Positions 1-5,109 of a stretch of 5,109 nt of DNA are shown here, one piece after another; position 1 is the stretch's first letter, and each line of letters opens with the position of its first letter. Source of the stretch: Campylobacterota bacterium (GTDB taxonomy: Bacteria; Campylobacterota; Campylobacteria; Campylobacterales; Sulfurovaceae); contig QMKU01000129.1 in the NCBI GenBank assembly GCA_003646525.1, positions 1-5,109 on the forward strand. The letters run 5' to 3'. The position numbers were made by a program, and so were the translations under genes. The notes under the pieces are model-generated. The model did not search any database and had not been told where the DNA came from. It saw nothing but the letters and a program-made list of their open reading frames with translations.

Positions 1-1230
1 AGTAGAGAGGCAGATCAACTTTTGGACTATTTGTGTAAATTTTCCAGAGAGAGGGGATATGAAGTTCAGATAGACGAAGTCAAAAACATCCTTGTCTCCA
101 AAGGGACTCCAAGGCTTTGTCTACAAGCGCATTATGATATGGTGTGTATAGGTAAAGCACCTCAGATCGAAACCTATGAGGAGGATGGCTGGATGATGGC
201 GAAAGAGTCCTCACTCGGTGCGGATAATGGGATAGCGATCGCCATGATGATGCAGTTGATGGATGAGGGGGCGGAGCTAGAGTTTCTTTTGACTTCTGAT
301 GAGGAGATCGGTTTGATCGGGGCAAATGCACTCTCTTTCACACTTCGATCAAAGTATATGCTCAATCTCGACAGTGAAGATGAGGGTGAAGTCTATATCG
401 GGTGTGCTGGTGGTGCGGATATCGTTGCTAGTAAACCTTATGCATTGATTGGCGATGAACGATCTGCCTATCGTGTGAGTGTGAGTGGACTGACTGGAGG
501 ACATTCGGGTGTAGATATTGACAAGGATATCCCCAATGCACTCAAATTATTGGCAAGCTATTTGAAGGATAAGAGTATAGGGCTAGTCTCGATCGAGGGT
601 GGTGAACGACGCAACTCTATCCCTGCTAGTGCTTTGGCCATTGTAAAGAGTGATGAGATACTTCAGGGAAACAAGCTAGTTAGTGTTGAAAAAATTAAAT
701 GTGATGATCCTGTTCTCTATGGCGGAAGTGAGATCATCGATCTAATGAAAGGCTTTAGTCATGGGGTTCAAGAGATCAATGAAGCGTTTAAAATACCAGA
801 ACGAAGCATCAATCTGGCATTAGTCTCTACGAAAGATGGTCTTTGTCGTATCGAAAGCAGTGCTCGTGCCATGAGTGTCGATGGATTGACGCAGATCAGT
901 GGCGAAACGATGTTCTTTTTTGAATCATATGGTTTTGATGTGGCATTAGAAGATAAATATCCCTCTTGGAAGCCTGAAGTCAATGCTTTTACAAAAGTAG
1001 TGAGTGCTTGTATAGAAGAGATATTCGGAGAGAGTAAAATGATGGCGATTCATGCTGGTCTAGAGTGTGGCGTGATCGGGAAGAGATACCCCTCGATTAA
1101 GCTGGCATCAATAGGACCAACGATCCGTTATCCTCACTCAACACGAGAAAAAGTTAAAATCAAATCTGTGGAAAAGACTTTTTCTGTATTGAAACGCATC
1201 ATTACAGTGATTCGTCAAGAGATTAGTTAG
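1..1230 (+). CDS. pepD: PepD-type aminoacyl-histidine dipeptidase (M20 family metallopeptidase), 5' end outside window
   Basis: Cytosolic zinc dipeptidase of the M20 family, expected to cut Xaa-His and related dipeptides. The frame is open from the first base, and the first seven codons (SREADQL) continue the PepD fold. The start therefore lies upstream and the TTG at 22 is not the start; about 10-20 residues are missing. Numbering from the first codon in the window, the M20 pattern is complete: AHYD with metal ligand H44 and catalytic D46, LGADNG with D75, TSDEEIG with catalytic E101 and ligand E102, LNLDSED with D124, and a C-terminal PHSTRE with H379. The lid/dimerisation domain carries GLTGGHSGVD around H168, and HAGLECG is at about 351. 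At 409 visible residues it is shorter than E. coli PepD (about 485). The stop is TAG at 1228-1230. Residue roles are taken from family knowledge. The exact dipeptide preference is not readable from sequence. Confidence 0.9.
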   Translation, partial: SREADQLLDYLCKFSRERGYEVQIDEVKNILVSKGTPRLCLQAHYDMVCIGKAPQIETYEEDGWMMAKESSLGADNGIAIAMMMQLMDEGAELEFLLTSDEEIGLIGANALSFTLRSKYMLNLDSEDEGEVYIGCAGGADIVASKPYALIGDERSAYRVSVSGLTGGHSGVDIDKDIPNALKLLASYLKDKSIGLVSIEGGERRNSIPASALAIVKSDEILQGNKLVSVEKIKCDDPVLYGGSEIIDLMKGFSHGVQEINEAFKIPERSINLALVSTKDGLCRIESSARAMSVDGLTQISGETMFFFESYGFDVALEDKYPSWKPEVNAFTKVVSACIEEIFGESKMMAIHAGLECGVIGKRYPSIKLASIGPTIRYPHSTREKVKIKSVEKTFSVLKRIITVIRQEIS

Positions 1231-1242
1231 CGATTTTATAAC

Positions 1243-1291
1243 TTTAAAAGTTTAAAAGGAATAGAATGTTTAACTAAAAATTTCTGAAGGA
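1243..1291 (+). promoter_or_regulatory. Short ppk2 leader: tandem repeat, 3-codon ORF and ribosome site
   Basis: The 66-base gap before ppk2 holds two adjacent copies of TTTAAAAG (1243-1250, 1251-1258). These give a near-perfect AT-rich dyad. An AAGGA at 1256-1260 is spaced correctly for an ATG at 1266, which opens a three-codon ORF (Met-Phe-Asn, stop TAA 1275-1277). A second AAGGA at 1287-1291 serves the real ppk2 ATG at 1297. No convincing -35/-10 pair is visible, so ppk2 may be read from the pepD promoter. The second ribosome site is solid; a role for the mini-ORF is speculative. Confidence 0.4.
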
Positions 1292-1296
1292 AAAGA

Positions 1297-2220
1297 ATGA
1301 AAACAAGTTTTAAAGAGTTGAAGTATCTGGCAAAGCAGGTAAAGGGAGATGAGGAGGCTGAAGATATAGTTGATAAGCTAGAGAAGACCTTTGAGCTACT
1401 TGGAAATAAGAGTGCTATTTCTCAGATCATAGATGGGAAAAAACTTTCCAAGGTCATACGCAATATCGAATATGAAAATGATCTCGCTTCGCTTCAAGTT
1501 GAACTGATCAAACTCCAAAACTGGGTATTTGACAATAACAAACGCGTGATGATCATCTTTGAAGGTCGTGATGCAGCTGGAAAAGGGGGTGCGATCAAGC
1601 GTTTCACACAGTATCTCAATCCAAGAAAATTTAGAGTCGTTGCATTGCCAAAGCCGACAGATGTCGAGACGGGACAATTTTATTTTCAGCGTTACTTTCA
1701 GCATCTTCCCAATGAGGGCGAGATCGTATTTTTCGATAGGAGTTGGTATAACCGCGCCATTGTTGAACCCGTCTTTGATTTCTGTAGCAAGGATCAATAT
1801 CAGCGATTTATGAAGCAAGTACCAGAGATAGAGCATGCTTTGATCGATGATGGTATTGTTATGATTAAATTCTGGTTTAGTATCAGCAAGGAAAATCAAG
1901 AAAAACGCTTTGAAGAGCGCATGACCAATCCACTAAAACACTGGAAACTAAGCCCTGTAGATCAGGAAGCACAGAAGATGTGGGATAAAATAACCTTCTA
2001 CAAAGAGGAGATGTTCAGCCGAACTCATACAGGTTATGCACCTTGGATCACGGTAGATAGTAATGACAAAAAAAGAGCTAGATTGGAGTCCATACGCTAT
2101 GTTCTTTCTCAGCTACCTTATGAAGGCAGGGAAGATACAGGGATCAATCTCCATCATGACCCTGAAATCGTAGAGCGCTACCATAGAAAAACACATGATG
2201 AAGAGAAAAAGGGGAACTGA
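1297..2220 (+). CDS. ppk2: Polyphosphate kinase 2 (PPK2 family, class I-like)
   Basis: Cytosolic kinase that moves phosphate between inorganic polyphosphate and nucleotides. Single-domain class I PPK2 enzymes mainly use polyphosphate to convert NDPs to NTPs. The 307-residue protein has a P-loop fold: Walker A GRDAAGKGG at 90-98, the family block LPKPTDVETGQFYFQRYFQH at about 117-136, Walker B FFDRSWYNRA at 145-154, the lid segment with KRFEER and NPLKHWKLSPVD at 203-222, and APW near 248-250 followed by DDKKRARL-like SNDKKRARL. All are typical of the P. aeruginosa-type class I group. Residues 1-50 are a charged helical extension before the conserved core, and residues 277-307 form a charged, histidine-containing tail. 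The start ATG has AAGGA five bases upstream. The gene follows pepD on the same strand and converges on nth. Substrate class (ADP, GDP or AMP) is inferred from overall resemblance. Confidence 0.94.
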   Translation: MKTSFKELKYLAKQVKGDEEAEDIVDKLEKTFELLGNKSAISQIIDGKKLSKVIRNIEYENDLASLQVELIKLQNWVFDNNKRVMIIFEGRDAAGKGGAIKRFTQYLNPRKFRVVALPKPTDVETGQFYFQRYFQHLPNEGEIVFFDRSWYNRAIVEPVFDFCSKDQYQRFMKQVPEIEHALIDDGIVMIKFWFSISKENQEKRFEERMTNPLKHWKLSPVDQEAQKMWDKITFYKEEMFSRTHTGYAPWITVDSNDKKRARLESIRYVLSQLPYEGREDTGINLHHDPEIVERYHRKTHDEEKKGN

Positions 2221-2225
2221 AGGCT

Positions 2226-2900
2226 TTAGGTCTTGAACCTCTCTTTGCTTTGACAATAATCTTCCAAAAAGCAATCTTCGCACTCTGGATTGAGTGCTTT
2301 GCATTTGTATCTTCCAAAAAGCACCATTGCCTGATGGAGAAGATGCAGATCTGTTTTAAATTTTCTACTTAACTCCTCTTCTGTTTTGGTAGCTGTCGTG
2401 GCAGAACTTAACCCTAGCCTATGTGAGACACGAAAGACATGGGTATCTACTGCCATGAGATTGGCTCCAGTATGTTCGATCATGACGACATTGGCTGTCT
2501 TTTGTCCCACACCTGCTAGCTTCACTAATTCTTGCTGTTGGAGAGGAATTTTACCCCCATAGTTCTCCATAATCGACTGAGCCATTTTGATGAGGTTTTT
2601 AGCTTTATTATTGAAAAAAGAGCAACTTTTAATAAAACTTTTGACATCATCTAAGTCTGCAATGCAGAGCTTGACAGGTGAAGGATAGGCTTCGAAAAGT
2701 GCAGGTGTGATAATATTGACTCGCTTGTCAGTGCACTGTGCTGAGAGCATGACGGATATGAGCAGTTCATAGAGATTTCGGTATTGTAATTCCGTGACAG
2801 AGTCTGGATAATGTTCCAGAAAAAGTCCCTTGATCTCCTCGATCTCTTTTCTTGTAGCTGATTTAACTTTTTTTTGTTTTTTGATGGGTTTTGTATTCAT
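2226..2900 (-). CDS. nth: Endonuclease III (DNA glycosylase/AP lyase)
   Basis: Base-excision repair enzyme that removes oxidised pyrimidines and cleaves the abasic site. I place the start at the ATG at 2900 (224 residues). The open frame runs on to 3005, but those extra 35 residues do not resemble Nth and would cover the intergenic promoter region. Visible from this start are LSAQCTDKRVN (52-62), the helix-hairpin-helix LAGVGQKTANVV with catalytic K134, VDTHVFRVSHRLG with catalytic D152, and a complete 4Fe-4S loop of C200-x6-C207-x2-C210-x5-C216. The core closely matches Campylobacter Nth. The first 18 residues form a lysine-rich tail (KPIKKQKKVKSATRK) that looks longer than in Campylobacter and may aid DNA binding. 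No Shine-Dalgarno sequence precedes the ATG. The gene ends 5 bases from the ppk2 stop and is divergent from the peb4-like gene. Confidence 0.95.
   Translation of the reverse strand: MNTKPIKKQKKVKSATRKEIEEIKGLFLEHYPDSVTELQYRNLYELLISVMLSAQCTDKRVNIITPALFEAYPSPVKLCIADLDDVKSFIKSCSFFNNKAKNLIKMAQSIMENYGGKIPLQQQELVKLAGVGQKTANVVMIEHTGANLMAVDTHVFRVSHRLGLSSATTATKTEEELSRKFKTDLHLLHQAMVLFGRYKCKALNPECEDCFLEDYCQSKERFKT
2259..2323. repeat. 15-bp direct repeat inside nth, read in two frames
   Basis: ATCTTCCAAAAAGCA occurs at 2259-2273 and again at 2309-2323, 50 bases apart. On the coding (minus) strand the upstream copy encodes part of VLFGRY, and the downstream copy encodes CFLED in the iron-sulphur loop. 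The offset is not a multiple of three, so the identity is not a protein repeat. Recombination between the copies would delete 50 bases and shift the frame. It may be chance. Confidence 0.6.
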
Positions 2901-2906
2901 TTTCAA

Positions 2907-2936
2907 ATCATAGCATGGTTTATACTCTGTTTGCAA
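2907..2936 (-). promoter_or_regulatory. Putative sigma-70 promoter of nth
   Basis: Read on the minus strand, TTGCAA (2936-2931) and TATGAT (2912-2907) are separated by 18 bases, a reasonable -35/-10 pair. Transcription would start at about 2900, the A of the nth start codon, giving a leaderless or nearly leaderless mRNA. An alternative pair, TCGACT (2947-2942) with TATAAA (2924-2919) at 17-base spacing, would give a leader of about 12 bases. Both are predicted by eye only. Confidence 0.4.
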
Positions 2937-2941
2937 GGTTG

Positions 2942-2960
2942 AGTCGACTATTGTTAACAA
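2942..2960. promoter_or_regulatory. Two adjacent perfect palindromes in the nth/peb4 divergent region
   Basis: AGTCGACT (2942-2949) and TTGTTAACAA (2951-2960) are each perfectly self-complementary and are separated by one base. They lie between the two divergent genes, upstream of both predicted -10 elements, where an operator for a dimeric regulator would be placed. No known regulator consensus is recognised, so the function is inferred from position and symmetry only. Confidence 0.4.
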
Positions 2961-2972
2961 ATGATTTACTGT

Positions 2973-2996
2973 AGATTGATATACTTTCGTCAATCT
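2973..2996 (+). promoter_or_regulatory. Putative peb4 promoter -10 embedded in an inverted repeat
   Basis: TATACT at 2980-2985 is a plausible -10 for the peb4-like gene, with a start near 2992 and a leader of about 25 bases. No good -35 is present, which is common in Campylobacterota. The -10 lies in the 10-base loop of an inverted repeat with 7-base arms, AGATTGA (2973-2979) and TCAATCT (2990-2996). A protein bound there would block initiation. AAGGA at 3004-3008 is the ribosome site for the ATG at 3017. Confidence 0.4.
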
Positions 2997-3016
2997 TAAG
3001 TACAAGGAATAAAAAA

Positions 3017-3865
3017 ATGAAAAGAATCATTAAAGTATCTGTCATTGCTGCATCTATGATGTTGACAGGATTGATGGCATCTGATGTATTAGCGACTGTA
3101 AATGGCAAAAATGTAACCAAGCAGGACGCACAGCTTTTTGTGCAGGCAACAGCCCCAGGAACTAATTTTGAACAGTTGACAGCTGAGCAAAAGAAGATGA
3201 TCACAGATCGTCTTGTTGAACGAGTACTCTTCATCGAAGCATCTAAAAAAGAGGATATAGAGAAAACACCAGAATTTAAAAAAAATATTGAGAAGCTCAA
3301 AGATGAGCTATTGGTAAGCCTCTGGATGAAGGCGCAGATGGATAACGCTATCGTTAGCGATAGTGAAGCCAAAGAGTTTTATGAGGCCAACAAAGAGAAG
3401 TTTAAAATTCCAGAGAGTATTCATGCAAGACATATCCTTGTTGAAACTGAGGAGAGTGCCAAGGAATTAATCGAACAATTAAAAACACTCAAAGGTGAAG
3501 CCCTTCAAATGAAGTTTATAGCCTTGGCAAAAAGTAAATCAACTGGTCCTAGCGGAGAGAAGGGTGGTGAACTTCCTCCATTTACAAAAGGACAAATGGT
3601 ACCAAAGTTTGAAGAAGCTGTTTTTAAGCTTGAGAATGGAAAGATCACTGTTGTTCCAGTCAAGACCAAGTTTGGCTATCATGTTATTTTTCTAGAAGAG
3701 AAAAAATTAGCATCTATGGTGCCTTATGATCAAGTCAAAGAGAAAATCATTCAAACGCTGAAGCAAAAACAATTTCAAACCAAATTGACAGAAGTTGCCA
3801 AAGAGTTAAAGTCAAAAGCGAAAATATCGTTTAGTGATACACTCTCTGAGACAGAAAAAAAATAA
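3017..3865 (+). CDS. peb4: PEB4/SurA-like periplasmic peptidyl-prolyl isomerase and chaperone
   Basis: Exported folding factor for outer-membrane proteins, resembling C. jejuni PEB4 (about 270 residues; here 282). It begins with a signal peptide: basic MKRIIK, then a hydrophobic stretch to about residue 20, with likely cleavage after A21 (or A26). The N-terminal SurA_N-like chaperone domain starts at LATVNGKNVTKQDA and runs to about 130. It is followed by one parvulin domain at about 136-230, with HARHILVETEE at 136-146 and FGYHVIFLEE at 219-228. C-terminal helices (about 236-268) complete the chaperone body. Where many parvulins, including PEB4, have a GWF-type motif, this protein reads GGELPPF (183-189), so isomerase activity could be altered. 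The ribosome site AAGGA is at 3004-3008. The gene is divergent from nth and lies upstream of a shorter paralogue and fba. Prolyl isomerase activity is inferred from family membership. Confidence 0.93.
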   Translation: MKRIIKVSVIAASMMLTGLMASDVLATVNGKNVTKQDAQLFVQATAPGTNFEQLTAEQKKMITDRLVERVLFIEASKKEDIEKTPEFKKNIEKLKDELLVSLWMKAQMDNAIVSDSEAKEFYEANKEKFKIPESIHARHILVETEESAKELIEQLKTLKGEALQMKFIALAKSKSTGPSGEKGGELPPFTKGQMVPKFEEAVFKLENGKITVVPVKTKFGYHVIFLEEKKLASMVPYDQVKEKIIQTLKQKQFQTKLTEVAKELKSKAKISFSDTLSETEKK

Positions 3866-3905
3866 GCATTATTGGGGCTTCCTAACCCTACTATATAGAA
3901 ATATT

Positions 3906-3937
3906 TGATATGATACAACCCAATACAATAAAAAGGA
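3906..3937 (+). promoter_or_regulatory. Putative extended -10 promoter and ribosome site for the short PEB4 paralogue
   Basis: TGATATGAT at 3906-3914 is an extended -10 (TG-N-TATGAT). No matching -35 is visible. Initiation would fall near 3921 with a leader of about 22 bases. AAGGA at 3933-3937 lies five bases before the ATG at 3943 and decides that start. A start at 3910 instead would have no ribosome site and would put eleven residues ahead of the signal peptide. The gap from the peb4-like stop (77 bases) has no clear terminator, so read-through is also likely. Confidence 0.45.
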
Positions 3938-3942
3938 ATGAA

Positions 3943-4536
3943 ATGAAAAAATTACTCTTGAGTGCAAGTGTTGCATTGGCTTTAGCCTCTATCCCTGCTT
4001 CTGCTGATGCACTGAAAAACTCTTTGATGCCGACTACTGGAGAGGCAAAGCCTGCCATTAATCTTGATAACCTCAATGTCGCTGCTGCACCAGCAAAGCC
4101 AGCAAGTAGACCTGCAACTGCAACTGTTGCAACAGTTGATGGTCTTCCTGTCAAGAAAAAAGATGCTGATAAATTTCTAGCTCTTGCTAGCAAGGGTCAG
4201 GTGACAGATATTGACCTTCTTCCCAAAAAACAAAAGGTAGCTTTGTTGAACGGTATGGCAGCATCTGTTTTGATCGAAGACAGGGCCAATAAGGCAGTTC
4301 CGAAGGAGATCAAGAGTAAATTGATAGCGCGTTATTGGGCAGAGCAAGAGATGGCAAAAATTAAAGTTAGTGATAAAGAAGCAAAAGCTTTTTACGAGAA
4401 GAATAAAAAAGTCTTCAAAGGAAAAGATGGAAAAGCATTGTCATTTGATAAAGTTGAAAAGTATGTTCAAATGCAGCTCAAGCAGCAAAAATTTAATGAA
4501 GAGTTGATGAAAAATGCTAAAGTTATTATAAAATAA
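3943..4536 (+). CDS. Exported SurA/PEB4-like chaperone paralogue lacking the parvulin domain
   Basis: A 197-residue protein with a clear signal peptide (MKKLLLSASVALALASIPASA, cleavage probably after A21), so probably periplasmic. Residues 47-63 are an Ala/Pro/Lys linker. From about residue 62 it parallels the upstream PEB4-like protein: VATVDGLPVKKKDADKF matches LATVNGKNVTKQDAQLF, LLPKKQKVALLNGMAASVLIE matches LTAEQKKMITDRLVERVLFIE, and KVSDKEAKAFYEKNKKVFK matches IVSDSEAKEFYEANKEKFK. It then jumps over the parvulin region to LSFDKVEKYVQMQLKQQKF, matching VPYDQVKEKIIQTLKQKQF. The roughly 95-residue isomerase domain is replaced by a short connector (about 158-167). No PPIase function is expected; a holdase or chaperone-partner role is inferred. 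The gene sits between peb4 and fba, 21 bases before the fba ATG. The frame is intact, so it is not decayed peb4. A specific named family is not recognised. Confidence 0.82.
   Translation: MKKLLLSASVALALASIPASADALKNSLMPTTGEAKPAINLDNLNVAAAPAKPASRPATATVATVDGLPVKKKDADKFLALASKGQVTDIDLLPKKQKVALLNGMAASVLIEDRANKAVPKEIKSKLIARYWAEQEMAKIKVSDKEAKAFYEKNKKVFKGKDGKALSFDKVEKYVQMQLKQQKFNEELMKNAKVIIK
4121..4138. repeat. 18-bp perfect palindrome within the linker codons
   Basis: CAACTGTTGCAACAGTTG is exactly self-complementary. It lies inside the coding sequence of the parvulin-less paralogue, encoding the junction between the Ala/Pro linker and the SurA_N-like domain. In mRNA it could fold into a 7-bp stem with a four-base loop. 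No T-tract follows, so it is not an intrinsic terminator. The neighbouring CTGCAACTG units make the region locally repetitive. Confidence 0.7.
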
Positions 4537-4557
4537 GAACCCAAAAAGGAGTTTTAC

Positions 4558-5109
4558 ATGTCACAAAAAATTCTAGAGACAGTGGATACTGGTGTGGTTA
4601 CAGGCGATGATGTCCAAAAAATATTTGCCATCGCAAAAGAAGAGGGTTTTGCTATTCCGGGTGTTAATGTCATTGGTACAGATTCTATCAATGCAGTCCT
4701 TGAAGCTGCTGCCAAAGTCAACTCTCCTGTGATCATACAGTTCAGCAATGGGGGTGCTTCTTTTTATGGTGGCAAGGGTCTTCCATCTGGAGAAGCTGCA
4801 ATATTGGGTGCGATCTCTGGTGCAAAACATGTACATACCATAGCTAAAGCGTATGGTGTTCCTGTGATATTGCATACAGATCATGCGGCACGAAAGCTAC
4901 TCCCGTGGATCGATGGATTGTTGGATGCGAGGGAAGCGCATTTTGAAAAATACGGCTCTCCACTCTTCTCTTCGCATATGATCGATCTCACCGAAGAGCC
5001 GATCGAAGAGAATATCTCAACTTGTCAAAAATATCTTGAGCGCATGAGCAAAATGGGAATGACTCTAGAGATCGAATTGGGTGTTACTGGTGGAGAAGAA
5101 GATGGTGTA
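4558..5109 (+). CDS. fba: Class II fructose-bisphosphate aldolase, 3' end outside window
   Basis: Zinc-dependent cytosolic aldolase that interconverts fructose 1,6-bisphosphate with glyceraldehyde 3-phosphate and dihydroxyacetone phosphate in glycolysis and gluconeogenesis. The 184 visible residues cover the first half of a protein of about 355-360 residues and stay in frame to the window end. They match E. coli FbaA closely: GVVTGDDVQKIF, GTDSINAVLEAAAKV, QFSNGGASF, VILHTDH with catalytic D108 and zinc ligand H109, KLLPWIDGLLDA, PLFSSHMIDL, and TLEIELGVTGGEEDG with zinc ligand E173 and catalytic-loop E180/E181. The remaining zinc histidines lie beyond the edge. The start ATG has AAGGAG at 4546-4551. 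The 21-base gap after the PEB4 paralogue suggests co-transcription. The peb4-fba neighbourhood is shared with Campylobacter. Confidence 0.97.
   Translation, partial: MSQKILETVDTGVVTGDDVQKIFAIAKEEGFAIPGVNVIGTDSINAVLEAAAKVNSPVIIQFSNGGASFYGGKGLPSGEAAILGAISGAKHVHTIAKAYGVPVILHTDHAARKLLPWIDGLLDAREAHFEKYGSPLFSSHMIDLTEEPIEENISTCQKYLERMSKMGMTLEIELGVTGGEEDGV

Noticed and set aside
22..24. TTG at 22 as the pepD start
   Set aside because: The seven codons before it already fit the PepD N-terminal helix and the frame is open to the window edge, so the gene is simply cut.
1396..1899. Long minus-strand open frame opposite ppk2
   Set aside because: It is antisense to an unambiguous PPK2 with full motifs, has no recognisable domain and no ribosome site that I can see.
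2228..2240. Hairpin AGGT-CTTGA-ACCT between ppk2 and nth as a bidirectional terminator
   Set aside because: A four-base stem without adjacent T/A tracts is too weak, and it lies inside the nth coding end.
2901..3005. N-terminal extension of Nth to an ATG at 3005
   Set aside because: The additional 35 residues do not resemble the family, and the extension would cover the predicted promoters and palindromes up to the peb4 ribosome site; the ATG at 2900 begins the family-like sequence.
3276..3286. Run of eight A in the peb4-like gene as a phase-variable tract
   Set aside because: It is explained by Lys/Asn codons in an A-rich gene and is short for slipped-strand switching; the frame is intact.
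3866..3895. Possible terminator after the peb4-like gene (GGGG...CCC)
   Set aside because: Only about three G-C pairs with an eight-base loop, and no T-tract follows.
3910..3942. Earlier ATG at 3910 for the short PEB4 paralogue
   Set aside because: It has no ribosome site and would bury the signal peptide behind eleven residues; the ATG at 3943 has a well-spaced AAGGA.
3891..4193. Minus-strand frame with an alanine-rich, hydrophobic translation opposite the PEB4 paralogue
   Set aside because: It is the mirror of the Ala/Pro linker and signal peptide codons; the plus-strand gene has the start signals and homology.

Overview
The window looks like ordinary chromosomal DNA from a Campylobacterota (epsilonproteobacterial) genome, most plausibly a Sulfurovum- or Sulfurimonas-like environmental member. 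The reasons are a modest GC content, AAGGA-type ribosome sites before most starts, protein sequences resembling Campylobacter homologues, and the gene order nth (reverse) / peb4 / fba, which I recall as nth-peb4-fba in Campylobacter jejuni. The genus is inferred from this resemblance only. I see no mobile element, CRISPR array, tRNA or rRNA. No gene-free stretch exceeds about 120 bases.

Left part (1-2220, plus strand). A pepD-type M20 metallopeptidase, missing only its N-terminal residues at the window edge, is followed after 66 bases by a polyphosphate kinase 2. The spacer contains a tandem TTTAAAAG repeat and a three-codon ORF with its own ribosome-site-like sequence. ppk2 converges on nth with only 5 bases between their stop codons and no recognisable terminator.

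Middle (2226-3016). nth, encoding the DNA-repair glycosylase endonuclease III, lies on the minus strand. It is separated from the divergent peb4-like gene by 116 bases that hold three dyad-symmetric elements and promoter-like sequences for both directions. nth has no visible Shine-Dalgarno sequence, and its best promoter would start the mRNA at or very near the ATG.

Right part (3017-5109, plus strand). Three genes lie in tandem: a full-length exported parvulin-type chaperone (PEB4/SurA-like), a second exported protein, and the start of class II fructose-bisphosphate aldolase, cut by the window end. The second protein appears to be a PEB4 paralogue that keeps the N- and C-terminal chaperone segments but lacks the whole parvulin domain. 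This pair is the most interesting feature here: a prolyl isomerase/chaperone next to a catalytic-domain-less relative, inserted between peb4 and fba. The parvulin domain of the full-length protein also departs from the usual GWF motif. The remaining genes are housekeeping: peptide turnover, polyphosphate/nucleotide metabolism, base-excision repair, outer-membrane protein folding and glycolysis/gluconeogenesis.
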